The position numbers and the translations under genes are program-made. Shown piece after piece: positions 16,883-26,246 of a stretch of 64,000 bases of DNA. The notes under the pieces were generated by a model that saw only the letters and a list, made by a program, of their open reading frames with translations, was not told where the DNA came from and did no database searches. Position 1 is the first letter of the stretch, and every line of letters begins with the position of its first letter. The DNA is from Bacteroidales bacterium UBA1715 (GTDB lineage Bacteria; Bacteroidota; Bacteroidia; Bacteroidales; UBA1715), in contig DCIX01000036.1 in the NCBI GenBank assembly GCA_002317135.1, positions 1-64,000 on the forward strand. The letters run 5' to 3'.

Positions 16883-17083
16883 CTATTTACATTTGTATTC
16901 GTATTCTTTACCAAGAATTGTTTCAGTCCATTTACCAGTTTTTGAACATTCGTTTTCGAAGTCAATTGATTTTTTTACTTTGTCACCATCAACTTTGATT
17001 GTACAAACACATTCACGACCGAAGCAAGATGATAATGCTACCATTGAAGCTCCAAGAGCCAATACTAATAAAACTTTTTTCAT
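16883..17083 (-). CDS. small lipoprotein
   Basis: 66 residues. The signal MKKVLLVLALGASMVALSSC ends in a lipobox LSSC. The mature part of about 48 residues has four more Cys (CVC, NEC, final KCK), suggesting two disulfides. The function is not recognised. It has its own -7 box and shares a terminator with the gene pair opposite. Confidence 0.8.
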   Translation of the reverse strand: MKKVLLVLALGASMVALSSCFGRECVCTIKVDGDKVKKSIDFENECSKTGKWTETILGKEYEYKCK

Positions 17084-17111
17084 AATTCTATATATTTTTG
17101 TTTAAACAGCA

Positions 17112-17119
17112 CAAATGTA
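17112..17119 (-). promoter_or_regulatory. -7 box of the small lipoprotein gene
   Basis: TACATTTG on the minus strand, 28 nt before the start codon. Confidence 0.45.
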
Positions 17120-17225
17120 TTCAATATTGGATAAAACCAAAGTTTTTTTTACTAAAAAAAACATTTTCACATCTCAAACTACATAAGTCCTATTTATAGG
17201 AAAACAACAAGACAAATAAAAATGC

Positions 17226-17233
17226 TATTTTTG
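17226..17233 (+). promoter_or_regulatory. -7 box of the MauE/thioredoxin-like gene
   Basis: TATTTTTG lies just past the earliest possible start at 17222 and therefore points to the ATG at 17279 as the true start. Confidence 0.5.
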
Positions 17234-17278
17234 CAAAAATTGTCAAGAGAATGTTTTACATCTCTTAAAGAAAACAAA

Positions 17279-18202
17279 ATGAAAGCAAAAGAAATAATGT
17301 TACACACAATGCGATGCCTTGTTGCCTGCACTTTTATCGCATCTTCCGTATTAAAATTACTTTCCTTGCAAAATTTCGAACTCTATGTATATAGTTTCGG
17401 AATTTTCAACTATGTTACAACCACTTTCGTCGTACGCGTTTTATTAGTCGTAGAATTTTTACTTGGCGTTGGATTGCTTTTCAAAATCTTCTATAAACAA
17501 GTTTGGTGGTCAACCCTATTCACCCTTATTGGATTCTCATTATTTTTAATGTATGTCGCACATTTCCGAGGAAGCGAAGACTGCCACTGCTTCGGTGATT
17601 TTGTAGAACTTGATACAATACCGTCACTCATTAAAAACGTTATTCTTATAGCATTGTTACTTCCTGTCAGGAAACAAGAAGAATGGCGTCACGACTTAAA
17701 ACCATACATTGTAACAATATCGTGTTCTGCCGCACTATTTGTTGCATTTCTTGGTTACCCCATGAATTCAATGTATTCAATAATGTTCAGAAACGATGAA
17801 GAACGATTCAACAAAGAACTATATGATAAAGTTATTTCAAATCCAGAATACGGGAATGCAATTGATTCAACAACAAACCAATTACTTGCCTTTGTATCAT
17901 CAACTTGCAAACACTGCAAAGCAGGAAATACAATTTTACAAGCAATCATTAGCAATAACAACATCCCAACTGAGAACATAACTTGCTTTATTGCAAGCAA
18001 AAACGATAGTCTTATTGATTCATTTAGAATCATTACAAAAACAGAAAAACTTCACTACAAGCGAGCTTCTATGGGGGCTTTGATTGGCATTACAAATGGA
18101 TTATTTCCAACATATCTTTTTCTAGAAAAAGGTATTCCAAGCAAAGCTGTGAGCTACAAAGATTTGGACGAACAGGAAATTGTGGATTTTCTGAAAAAAT
18201 AA
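17279..18202 (+). CDS. MauE-like membrane protein with thioredoxin-like C-terminal domain
   Basis: 307 residues from ATG 17279. The first 140 residues hold four membrane helices in the DoxX/MauE style (RCLVACTFIASSVLKLLSLQNF, LLVVEFLLGVGLLF), with a Cys pair in a loop (EDCHCFGDF), a feature of MauE-type proteins that handle disulfide chemistry. A fifth helix follows near 145-160. The C-terminal 130 residues look like a thioredoxin fold facing the periplasm with a redox motif CKHC in SSTCKHCKAGN. It probably passes electrons or forms disulfides for exported proteins; partner unknown. The longer frame from 17222 is unlikely because a -7 box falls in it. Confidence 0.8.
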   Translation: MKAKEIMLHTMRCLVACTFIASSVLKLLSLQNFELYVYSFGIFNYVTTTFVVRVLLVVEFLLGVGLLFKIFYKQVWWSTLFTLIGFSLFLMYVAHFRGSEDCHCFGDFVELDTIPSLIKNVILIALLLPVRKQEEWRHDLKPYIVTISCSAALFVAFLGYPMNSMYSIMFRNDEERFNKELYDKVISNPEYGNAIDSTTNQLLAFVSSTCKHCKAGNTILQAIISNNNIPTENITCFIASKNDSLIDSFRIITKTEKLHYKRASMGALIGITNGLFPTYLFLEKGIPSKAVSYKDLDEQEIVDFLKK

Positions 18203-18211
18203 TTACCTTTG
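18180..18211 (+). promoter_or_regulatory. promoter of efp
   Basis: -33 TTG (18180-18182), 21-nt spacer, -7 TACCTTTG (18204-18211). It starts within the 3' end of the upstream gene, giving efp its own promoter and a leader of about 35 nt. Confidence 0.7.
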
Positions 18212-18250
18212 TAACCGAAATACAATTATAACATAGTAAAATATAAGTAT

Positions 18251-18811
18251 ATGAACTCACAAGACATTAAGAAAGGTGTTTGCATCCGTATGGATGGTAA
18301 AATTTATGTTTGTGTTGACTTCTTGCATGTTAAACCAGGAAAAGGAAACACAATTATGCGTACAACTTTGAAAGACGTTGTTAACGGTCGCGTTATCGAA
18401 CGTCGTTTCAACATCGGTGAAAAATTGGAAGATGTTCGTGTTGAACACCGTCCTTACCAATATTTGTATCAAGAAGGTACAGAATATGTGTTCATGAACC
18501 AAGAAACATTCGAACAAATCAATGTTATGCATGACCTAATCAACGGTGTTGATTTCATGAAAGAAGGTGATGTTGTTGATGCAGTATTCGATGCTTCTAC
18601 TGAAACATTATTGTACGCAGAAATGCCTCAAATGGTTGTTTTGGAAATCACATACACTGAACCAGGTGTTAAAGGTGACACTGCTACAAACGCAATGAAA
18701 CCTGCAACTGTAGAAACTGGTGCTGAAGTTCGTGTACCATTGTTCATCAACACAGGTGAAAAAATCAAAGTTGACACAACTACTGGTGAATACAAAGAAC
18801 GTGTAAAATAA
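18251..18811 (+). CDS. efp: translation elongation factor P
   Basis: EF-P binds ribosomes stalled at proline runs, between the P and E sites, and helps peptide-bond formation. The 186 residues contain the three beta domains. The tip loop reads HVKPGKGNT, with Lys31 where Escherichia coli carries beta-lysylation; whether it is modified here is not shown. The C-terminal signature VPLFINTGEKIKVDTTTGEY is clear. Codon choice is more restricted than in its neighbours, as for a highly expressed gene. The phosphatase gene starts 15 nt later and is probably co-transcribed. Confidence 0.97.
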   Translation: MNSQDIKKGVCIRMDGKIYVCVDFLHVKPGKGNTIMRTTLKDVVNGRVIERRFNIGEKLEDVRVEHRPYQYLYQEGTEYVFMNQETFEQINVMHDLINGVDFMKEGDVVDAVFDASTETLLYAEMPQMVVLEITYTEPGVKGDTATNAMKPATVETGAEVRVPLFINTGEKIKVDTTTGEYKERVK

Positions 18812-18826
18812 TTTCTTCAATGGGCT

Positions 18827-20074
18827 ATGGCTATTGTTGATATCATACGCCAAAAGTTTGAACTTGCTGACTTCAAACTAAAAACGTTGCTTGAAATCAC
18901 AACAGCAATCAACGCCAACTGCCCTGCGAAAGAACTTTTACAGAAATATCGCACCATACTCTGCGATGATTTTGGTGTTGCTCATTTAGTTGCATTTGCA
19001 TGCAACCAAAATTGGAAAAAAGTTGTTTCTGTAGGAGTACCAGAAGAATTAGGTAATAACGTCGACGAGGTCTCGTCGGCGTTACTTGCTTATAAGGATG
19101 TCACTTATTTTAACGCCCTAGACAAAGCAAATCCCCTTTTTGCACCATTTGATCTGCTTGTTCCTGTTTATCACAAAAACACCCCACTTTCCTATATTCT
19201 TATCGGAGATGTTTCGTCAAACCAAGAGTTGTTTGGAGAAGATGCCTTAGGTCAAAATCTTGATGCCATACGCACATTGTCAAATGTGATTGTCGTGGCA
19301 CTTGAAAACAAACGATTATATCGAAAATCTTTGGAACAAGAATCTATGAAAAAGGAATTGGAGGTTGCTTCAAAAATGCAGGCTATGCTCATTCCTGCCG
19401 AAAATTCATTACCAGCAAACAACCACATACAAATTGCTTCTTTTTACCAGCCACATTCAATGGTTGGAGGCGACTACTATGACTTTATGCAACTAAGCGA
19501 CCATGAATATGGTTTCTGTATCGGAGATGTTTCTGGCAAAGGAATCGCTGCGGCTATTATGATGTCGAACTTTCAAGCAAACTTGCGCATTCTTTTCAAG
19601 CATAAAGTTCCATTAGTTACACTGATAAAAGAACTAAACCAAATAGTAAACAGAAATGCACAAGGAGACCGATTCGTTACTTTTTTTGTCGGCATTTACA
19701 ATGGGAAAAACAAAACACTTCGGTATGTCAATGCCGGACATAATCCTCCTTTGCTGTTAAGCAAAAAGGAAGCAGAACTAAATTACTTAACCAAAGGTTG
19801 TGTTGGCTTAGGAATGTTAGAAGATATTCCGTCAATTATTGAAGGTAAAATACAACTTAACACTGGCGATAAATTATTCTGCTATACCGACGGACTTATT
19901 GAAGCTGAAAACAACAACGACGAATCATTTGGAACAATTCCAATTGAAGGTGCACTTACAATTGACGGAAACTCAACAGATATTGTGCATTATTTACGAA
20001 ATGAACTTGCTCTATTTCTTGGAGAAAAACCGTGTGGAGATGACATTTCAATGTTGGGAATAGACATCTTATAA
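18827..20074 (+). CDS. GAF and SpoIIE/PP2C type serine phosphatase
   Basis: 415 residues, cytosolic. An N-terminal GAF-like sensor region (to about 165), a short helical linker (LYRKSLEQESMKKELEVASKMQ) and a C-terminal PP2C phosphatase of the RsbU/SpoIIE type. Metal-binding motifs are all visible: VGGDYYDF, IGDVSGKG, YVNAGHNPP, YTDGLIEA and CGDDIS. Relatives dephosphorylate anti-sigma-factor antagonists in partner-switching pathways. No kinase or STAS-domain partner is in the window. The gene follows efp in the same direction. Confidence 0.9.
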   Translation: MAIVDIIRQKFELADFKLKTLLEITTAINANCPAKELLQKYRTILCDDFGVAHLVAFACNQNWKKVVSVGVPEELGNNVDEVSSALLAYKDVTYFNALDKANPLFAPFDLLVPVYHKNTPLSYILIGDVSSNQELFGEDALGQNLDAIRTLSNVIVVALENKRLYRKSLEQESMKKELEVASKMQAMLIPAENSLPANNHIQIASFYQPHSMVGGDYYDFMQLSDHEYGFCIGDVSGKGIAAAIMMSNFQANLRILFKHKVPLVTLIKELNQIVNRNAQGDRFVTFFVGIYNGKNKTLRYVNAGHNPPLLLSKKEAELNYLTKGCVGLGMLEDIPSIIEGKIQLNTGDKLFCYTDGLIEAENNNDESFGTIPIEGALTIDGNSTDIVHYLRNELALFLGEKPCGDDISMLGIDIL

Positions 20075-20091
20075 TTGTGTTCTAAACACAA
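20075..20091 (+). terminator. weak hairpin at the end of the phosphatase gene
   Basis: TTGTGTT and AACACAA with a 3-nt loop, followed by only a short A/T stretch. It may be a weak terminator between two convergent genes. Confidence 0.35.
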
Positions 20092-20102
20092 ATAAAAATT
20101 CA

Positions 20103-21083
20103 CTATACAAGTTTTCCCTTCAAAGCTTGTATTTCTGCAGACAAATCTATATTTGATTCTATCGAGAGTTGCTCACAGTCATCGATTGTTTTTTCTACAA
20201 ACAATCTATAATCACGACTTTCAGCATTAAACGGACGATGACAAACGGCTTGTTTTATTGATTGAACTCTCTTCAACAATTGTTTTGTTTCGGGTGAAAA
20301 ATACGTATTTTGAAACTGCTCCCAAATATATTCTACAGCCTGTGAACTTGGATGTAACAAATCATCTGCATAAAAACGATAGTCACGCAAATCGTCCAAA
20401 AGCAATTCGTACGCAGGGAAATAATCAATCGCTTCTACTCTATTTTGCAATTCCTCAATAGCAAGCAACAAAGTCGATTTACTAATCTGGTTTTGATGTG
20501 CACCATCTTTCCAATGACGAATAGGACTAACAGTAAAAATCACTCGAAGCGTAGGATGTTGTTCACGCAACATCGTAATCGTTTCTTCTAATACAGATAC
20601 ACATTCTTCCACCGACAAACGACGACGAATAAAATTACTTGCAGGAACCTTATGACAATTACAAACAATTTCCCCTGTTTCCTGTAATTGATAGACCCAC
20701 GCTGTTCCTAATGTAATAAGAACATAATCTACCGTCTGAAAGTTTTGCTTATAGTTTTCTTGCTGTGCTATAACAGATTGAAAAACAGTATCTTTTTGAA
20801 CCGATGAGAATGTTGTATGCAACCAGAAAGACTGCCAAATATCATTATGACAAAACACATCACTTTCTTGTAGAACTCGCTTGCCTAACAATAATTCCAC
20901 ATTCGATTTAATTGAATATGGATTGTAGATTGTTCCAAAAGGATTAACAAAAATTGGGAACTTATATTCTGCAAGACGGTTTCCTATCGTCTCCGAGAAA
21001 CAAGATCCAAAAGAAATCCCTCGTTGTGCATACGAAATTGTATGGGCACTTCGAGGGACGTCTATTTGTGTTCTAAATTGCAT
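20103..21083 (-). CDS. GSCFA domain protein
   Basis: 326 residues. The name-giving motif GSCFSE near residue 27 sits at the start of an SGNH-like hydrolase fold, with a later TLGTAWVY strand, an FTVSPIRHWKDG block and a DDLLHPSS block that would supply the Asp/His. The family is common in Bacteroidota but has no settled substrate; a lipase or esterase is the usual guess. The start codon overlaps the gltX stop as TAATG, so translation is probably coupled. Confidence 0.9.
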   Translation of the reverse strand: MQFRTQIDVPRSAHTISYAQRGISFGSCFSETIGNRLAEYKFPIFVNPFGTIYNPYSIKSNVELLLGKRVLQESDVFCHNDIWQSFWLHTTFSSVQKDTVFQSVIAQQENYKQNFQTVDYVLITLGTAWVYQLQETGEIVCNCHKVPASNFIRRRLSVEECVSVLEETITMLREQHPTLRVIFTVSPIRHWKDGAHQNQISKSTLLLAIEELQNRVEAIDYFPAYELLLDDLRDYRFYADDLLHPSSQAVEYIWEQFQNTYFSPETKQLLKRVQSIKQAVCHRPFNAESRDYRLFVEKTIDDCEQLSIESNIDLSAEIQALKGKLV

Positions 21084-22621
21084 TATTCTGCAACTTTTAT
21101 CGTATCCAATGCTTTTTGTACACGAGCAATTGTCTCGTCTTTTCCAATCATTTCAAAAATATCGAACAAGTGTGCCCCCATACCTGCACCAACCACAGCA
21201 AGACGTAAACAGTTACAAACCTGACCAACATTCCATTGTTTCTCTTGAATCAAAGCCATTGCTTTTGCTTCCAAAGTTGCAGAAGTATAGTCAGTTTCTT
21301 TCTTCAAGAATTCAATAAATTCTTGAATTTGAGCAGGAGCATCTGCTTTCCAACGTTTCTTTATAACTTTTTCGTCGTATGATTCTGGTGCAACAAAGAA
21401 ATAGTATCCTTGTGACCACAAATCTTGAGCAAAAACAATACGTTCTTTAATCATATCGCACACTTTTGCGACATATTCTGTAGATGCTTGCACATTCTTT
21501 TCTGCAAGTATTGGAGCAAATAATTCAGCCAATTCACTTCCTGACTTACGACGAAGCCATTGTTGGTTGAACCATTTTGTTTTTTCAGGATCGAATTTTG
21601 AACCAGATTTTCCAACACGCTCTAAGCTGAATTCTTTAATCAATTCATCCATTGTGAAGATTTCCTGTTCTGTTCCTGGATTCCATCCCAACAAAGCAAG
21701 CATATTCACAAATGCTTCTGGCACATATCCGGTTTCTCTATATCCTGACGCCGTTTCACCTTCGTCACCAACCCAGAATAGTGGAAATACAGGGAAACCA
21801 AGTTTATCACCATCGCGTTTACTTAATTTTCCGTGACCAACTGGTTTTAGAATAAGTGGAAGGTGAGCAAATTTTGGCATCACATCTTCCCAACCTAATG
21901 CACGATACAATAATACATGCAATGGCATACTTGACAACCATTCCTCCCCACGAATTACGTGAGAAATTTTCATCAAATAGTCATCTACCACATTGGCTAA
22001 ATGGTATGTTGGCATACCATCAGACTTATATAACACCTTGTCATCCAATTCATTCGTATTAAAATGAACATCCTTACGAATTTCATCATACAAATAAATA
22101 TCTTGATTTTCTGGCATCTTAAAACGAATGACAAAATTCTCACCTGAATTCAAGCGTTTTTCAACTTCTTCTTTGCTTAATGCCAAAGAATTACAAAGCT
22201 CCATTCTTGTTTTGTAATTGTACACAAATGGATTTTTTTCTTGCTCTCCTTTTTCGCGCAATTTTGTCAATTCTTCTGGAGTATCGAATGCGAAATATGC
22301 ATTTCCTGATTCTATCAATTGGTAAGCATATTGTTTATACATAGTTTTTCTATCGCTTTGACGATATGGTCCGTAAGGTCCTTCTGGCGTAACACCAATA
22401 CCTTCGTCAGGATTAATACCACACCATTTTAAAGATTCAACAATATATGCTTCAGCGTTTTTCACAAAACGAGTTTGATCGGTGTCTTCTATACGAAGAA
22501 GAAAATCACCACCGTTTTTCTTTGCAAATAAATAATTGAATAATGCCGTGCGAACACCACCCATATGCAATGGTCCTGTTGGACTTGGTGCAAATCGTAC
22601 GCGAACTCTTCTTTCTGCCAT
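21083..22621 (-). CDS. gltX: glutamate-tRNA ligase
   Basis: Charges tRNA-Glu with glutamate using ATP. The 512 residues are of normal length for class I GluRS. The HIGH-type motif is PLHMGG (residues 17-22), the KMSKS-type motif KLSKR (265-269), and RVRFAPSPTGPLHMGGVRTA is the family start. The C-terminal anticodon-binding region follows. A -7 box lies upstream and the GSCFA gene is co-transcribed downstream. Confidence 0.97.
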   Translation of the reverse strand: MAERRVRVRFAPSPTGPLHMGGVRTALFNYLFAKKNGGDFLLRIEDTDQTRFVKNAEAYIVESLKWCGINPDEGIGVTPEGPYGPYRQSDRKTMYKQYAYQLIESGNAYFAFDTPEELTKLREKGEQEKNPFVYNYKTRMELCNSLALSKEEVEKRLNSGENFVIRFKMPENQDIYLYDEIRKDVHFNTNELDDKVLYKSDGMPTYHLANVVDDYLMKISHVIRGEEWLSSMPLHVLLYRALGWEDVMPKFAHLPLILKPVGHGKLSKRDGDKLGFPVFPLFWVGDEGETASGYRETGYVPEAFVNMLALLGWNPGTEQEIFTMDELIKEFSLERVGKSGSKFDPEKTKWFNQQWLRRKSGSELAELFAPILAEKNVQASTEYVAKVCDMIKERIVFAQDLWSQGYYFFVAPESYDEKVIKKRWKADAPAQIQEFIEFLKKETDYTSATLEAKAMALIQEKQWNVGQVCNCLRLAVVGAGMGAHLFDIFEMIGKDETIARVQKALDTIKVAE

Positions 22622-22696
22622 TTCTATTTTATTTTGAAATAAGTTTATACATATTGACTATCAATAGATTACGCTACCAATACACAATTATGCGTG

Positions 22697-22704
22697 CAAA
22701 TATA
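22697..22704 (-). promoter_or_regulatory. -7 box of gltX
   Basis: TATATTTG on the minus strand, about 75 nt before the start codon. Confidence 0.45.
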
Positions 22705-22962
22705 CGGCATTATTTTGAGTATGAAAATTTATTTTCTCAAACAAATATAAGTCAATGACTAATGATAAATGGTTAATGATTAATTGCGAAATATACAGAA
22801 GCAATATCCTCTATCGCATTTACGGATTCAGAAACAATACCATAGGGACAGAGTTCTGCTCTATCCTATATTATAATACATACATTTTTCATTAACAATC
22901 ATAAACAAATACGACATAGCACAAACACCAATATACAAGCATAAATACAATATTTTTCGCCT
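22705..22962. other. intergenic stretch without a recognised gene
   Basis: Between the two divergent promoters of gltX and the ORF6N gene. It is AT-rich, with a short TGATTAATG-like reiteration near 22755-22785 of the kind also seen at 62608-62639. No convincing reading frame, hairpin or RNA gene was seen. Confidence 0.5.
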
Positions 22963-22993
22963 TTTGCGAACTATAAAAGTTTGTATATTTTTG
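22963..22993 (+). promoter_or_regulatory. promoter of the ORF6N gene
   Basis: A complete match: -33 TTTG (22963-22966), 19-nt spacer, -7 TATTTTTG (22986-22993). It lies past the earliest start at 22981 and so supports the ATG at 23017. Confidence 0.8.
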
Positions 22994-23016
22994 TCAATAC
23001 ACATAACAATAATAAT

Positions 23017-23901
23017 ATGGAACAGCACAATGACATTCAGCCACTTGGCATTGAAGAAATCAAAACAAGAATCTACGAAATTCGTGGATTGAAAGTAATG
23101 CTAGATAGAGATTTAGCGGAGTTATATAATATTGAAACAAAAGTATTAAATCAATCCATAAAAAGAAACAGTAATCGATTTCCTGAAAATTTTCGATTTC
23201 AAATAACTGAAATAGAAATGAAACAACTGGTCACAATTTGTGACCGGTTCAAAACACTAAAGCACTCTAATACATTGCCATATGCCTTTACAGAACAAGG
23301 CGTAGCAATGCTTTCCGCATTACTAAAAAGTGATATAGCAATAAAAACAAGCATTCAAATCATAGAAGCTTTTGTCTCCATGCGTCGGTTTTTGGTTTCT
23401 AATGCTGGACTTTTTCAACGATTAGAACAGGTTGAAAAGCATCAAATAATTACTGATCAAAAAATAGACACTATATTAAACGGATTAGAGGATAATTCTC
23501 TAAAAGAAAAATCCCATATTTTTTCTGCAGGTCAAATATTCGAAGCAAAATCATTTATTACAGAATTAATCAGAAAGGCGACAAATAGAATTATACTAGT
23601 TGACGGCTATGTAAGTGCTCCTACAATAGACCTCCTTGATGCACGACAGGAAGGAATAATGGCAACAATATACACCAGCGGTGTAGGAAATTCCTTACAA
23701 ATGCTTATGAAACAACATAATATTCAATATCCTCAAAAACAAATAGATATAAAGAAATGGAGGACTGAGCAACATGACCGATGGTTAATTATAGATAATG
23801 AACTTTGGCATTGTGGCGCATCCATACGCGATGCAGGAGTAAGAACCTTCGGTATTGATATAATTGGATTAGATGTAAATATTATTTTAGGACAGTTATA
23901 A
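23017..23901 (+). CDS. ORF6N domain protein with PLD-like C-terminus
   Basis: 294 residues. The N-terminal 90 residues form an ORF6N domain, a DNA-binding module first known from phages (IYEIRGLKVMLDRDLAELYN, NSNRFPENFRFQIT, FTEQGVAMLSALL). A short coiled linker follows. The C-terminal 120 residues resemble the phospholipase-D-like part found in stand-alone Bacteroidota ORF6N proteins (RIILVDGYVSAPTIDLL, HDRWLIID, CGASIRDAG). No prophage genes are near. Role unknown; a DNA-linked stress or defence role would be a guess. Confidence 0.85.
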   Translation: MEQHNDIQPLGIEEIKTRIYEIRGLKVMLDRDLAELYNIETKVLNQSIKRNSNRFPENFRFQITEIEMKQLVTICDRFKTLKHSNTLPYAFTEQGVAMLSALLKSDIAIKTSIQIIEAFVSMRRFLVSNAGLFQRLEQVEKHQIITDQKIDTILNGLEDNSLKEKSHIFSAGQIFEAKSFITELIRKATNRIILVDGYVSAPTIDLLDARQEGIMATIYTSGVGNSLQMLMKQHNIQYPQKQIDIKKWRTEQHDRWLIIDNELWHCGASIRDAGVRTFGIDIIGLDVNIILGQL

Positions 23902-23902
23902 T

Positions 23903-24868
23903 CTATTTTCTTTTTTGCATATACTCATCCCATTTTACGAATATATTTGCCAATATTGTTCCCGAAATCGAATGCCATACGCACGAAACAGCAGAGACCA
24001 ATGCAGCTTCTGGCAACGTAGGAAAATGTTTTGTAGCCAAATTTGTTGCCAATCCAGCATTTTGCATACCAACTTCTATCGCAATCGTACGATTTTTAGC
24101 CTTACCCATTTTCAACAACTTACCAATTGAAAAACCGAGAACATAACCCAAAGCATTATGACAAAATATTGCGATAAAAATAACAACACCCGAAGTAAAG
24201 AATGTGCTTCCGTTTGTTGCTACAACTCCACCAACAATACAAGCAAGTCCAATCACAGACACACCTGGCATAATTAAACGAATGTCTGCAAAAGTTGCTT
24301 TCTTTCCAAAGCAATAATTTAATAGAAAACCTATCGTCACCGGTAATAATGTAACCAATAAGATAGATTTGAACATTCCCAATGCATCGACATCAATGGC
24401 TTCGCCAGCTAGATTTAGAACTAAAATCGGTGTAACAATTGGTGCGAGTAATGTTGTAACGGTAGTCATACCTACAGAAAAGGCAACATCACCACGACAT
24501 AAAAAAGACATGATATTGGAAGATACTCCACCAGGACAACAACCAACCAAAATCAATCCGACACCAATGGCTGGATCTAAATGAAATACACGAGTTAAAC
24601 TAAAGGCAATCAGAGGCATAATGGAATATTGCGCCAACGCACCAAATAGAATATCCAACGGACGAGACACCAATATCTTGAAATCGTCAATTGTCAATGT
24701 CATTCCCATTGAAAGCATAATAATGCCTAAAATCAAAGCCTGAATATCGCCTTTTACCCAAAGAAAAAGTTCAGGCACCATAAATGTTATGATTGCAATG
24801 AAAATAATGAAAATCGATGTGTTATTCGATAAAATCTGACTGATACGCTGTAATGTTTTCATATTCAA
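23903..24868 (-). CDS. bile acid:sodium symporter (BASS) family transporter
   Basis: An inner-membrane transporter of 321 residues with about ten membrane segments. Family marks are GMTLTIDDFK, the loop VGCCPGGVSSNIMSFLCRGD (sodium-site region) and EVGMQNAGLATNLA. Bacterial members carry bile acids, pantoate and other organic anions with Na+. The start overlaps the MATE gene by 47 nt, so it is the last gene of the ammonia-lyase operon. Its cargo might be a related aromatic or organic acid, which is only inference. Confidence 0.88.
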   Translation of the reverse strand: MNMKTLQRISQILSNNTSIFIIFIAIITFMVPELFLWVKGDIQALILGIIMLSMGMTLTIDDFKILVSRPLDILFGALAQYSIMPLIAFSLTRVFHLDPAIGVGLILVGCCPGGVSSNIMSFLCRGDVAFSVGMTTVTTLLAPIVTPILVLNLAGEAIDVDALGMFKSILLVTLLPVTIGFLLNYCFGKKATFADIRLIMPGVSVIGLACIVGGVVATNGSTFFTSGVVIFIAIFCHNALGYVLGFSIGKLLKMGKAKNRTIAIEVGMQNAGLATNLATKHFPTLPEAALVSAVSCVWHSISGTILANIFVKWDEYMQKRK

Positions 24869-26246
24869 ATTCTGCCTTAACTGGTTCTGAAACTACCTTA
24901 CTATAATAATACACTAACAAAATTGCCGTCACCGCTGTCGCCAACAAATCGGCTATCGGCATTGCTATCCAAATACCTTGCAATCCCCAATATACAGGAA
25001 GAACAACAATTAATGGAATGAGGAACAGCACCTGACGTGAAAGGGATAAGAAGATGGAAATCTTTGGCTTACCGATTGACTGGAAGAAATTGGATACAAC
25101 AACCTGAAATCCTATCAACGAGAACATAAATGTATATATTTTCATTCCCTCTTGAATTATCGTAACCATTACCAAATCGTCGCTAAATAATGACGCAATT
25201 TGAAGTGGGAATAACTGCATCACTGCAAAGCCAGCAATTGTAATACAAGAACCTACTCCTATCGTAATCCATAAAGCACGAAATACACGACTAAATTGTT
25301 TTGCTCCATAATTATAGCCAACTATCGGCTGCATTCCTTGTGCAAGTCCAAGAACCATCACTGTAAGCAAATTCACCACCGTGCTTATTATACCAAAAGC
25401 ACCAATAGCATAATCTCCACCACAATTCTTTAATTGCCAGTTCATTATCGCAACCACAAAACAAGAGCAAATGTGAATACAGAAAGGCGAAAGCCCTATA
25501 GAAAATATATGTTTTGCAATATTCCATTGCAATTTGAATGCCGATGCCGTAAAAAACAAATGAGAATCGTCTTTACAAAAATGAATTACAACCCAAATCA
25601 AACCGACCAACTGTCCAATAACAGTTGCCATAGCTGCACCTTCAATTCCAAAATGTAAACGATAAATCAAAATATACACAAGAACCACATTCACCACCAT
25701 TGTAAGCAACACCGACAACATTGCTTTTGTCGGATATCCCGAAGCACGCATAATCGTGTTTAGGCTGAAAAACAATTGGGACAACGGGTTTCCAATAAAA
25801 ATAATCTGCATAAATGTACGGGCATACGGCAAAGTTGAAGTGCTTGCACCTAACAAGACTAAAATTTCATCAAGAAAAAACAATCCTACACACGAAATAG
25901 CAATTCCAATTATCAAATTAAGAATCAGTGCATTAGCCAAAGTTCGTTGGGCATCTTCTTTCCGATTTTCGCCCAAACGAATCGAAATGATTGTTGCCGC
26001 TCCAGAACCAATCAATGTACCGAAAGCAGTAGCAATATTCATTAATGGCAAAGCGATTGTTAAACCAGACAAAGCCAAAGGCCCAACAATCTGTCCTATA
26101 AAAATTCTATCTATCAGATTATACACCGACGAAGCAACCGTTGCAATAATTGCAGGCAATGAATACAGCAACAAAAGTCTTCCTACAGACATTTGTCCCA
26201 ATTCTTTTCCTACCCGACTATCAATTTGCTCCGCCATAGCGTGCAT
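24822..26246 (-). CDS. MATE family multidrug/organic compound exporter
   Basis: 474 residues with twelve membrane helices in two MATE repeats, of the MepA/NorM style (VGRLLLLYSLPAIIATVASSVYN, IGSGAATIISIRLGE, GLAQGMQPIVGYNYGAKQ). Such proteins export cationic drugs or metabolites by Na+ or H+ antiport. The start codon overlaps the ketosynthase stop as TAATG; an alternative ATG is three codons later. Its place in an ammonia-lyase/ketosynthase operon suggests export of the pathway product. Confidence 0.92.
   Translation of the reverse strand: MHAMAEQIDSRVGKELGQMSVGRLLLLYSLPAIIATVASSVYNLIDRIFIGQIVGPLALSGLTIALPLMNIATAFGTLIGSGAATIISIRLGENRKEDAQRTLANALILNLIIGIAISCVGLFFLDEILVLLGASTSTLPYARTFMQIIFIGNPLSQLFFSLNTIMRASGYPTKAMLSVLLTMVVNVVLVYILIYRLHFGIEGAAMATVIGQLVGLIWVVIHFCKDDSHLFFTASAFKLQWNIAKHIFSIGLSPFCIHICSCFVVAIMNWQLKNCGGDYAIGAFGIISTVVNLLTVMVLGLAQGMQPIVGYNYGAKQFSRVFRALWITIGVGSCITIAGFAVMQLFPLQIASLFSDDLVMVTIIQEGMKIYTFMFSLIGFQVVVSNFFQSIGKPKISIFLSLSRQVLFLIPLIVVLPVYWGLQGIWIAMPIADLLATAVTAILLVYYYSKVVSEPVKAEFEYENITAYQSDFIE

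Noticed and set aside
22963..23016. Start of the ORF6N protein at the TTG 22981
   Set aside because: A full promoter (TTTG, 19 nt, TATTTTTG) covers this position, so transcription begins after it.
23017..23901. ORF6N gene as a sign of a prophage
   Set aside because: Neighbours are gltX and a BASS transporter; no phage structural, integrase or lysis genes are seen, and stand-alone ORF6N proteins are common in Bacteroidota.
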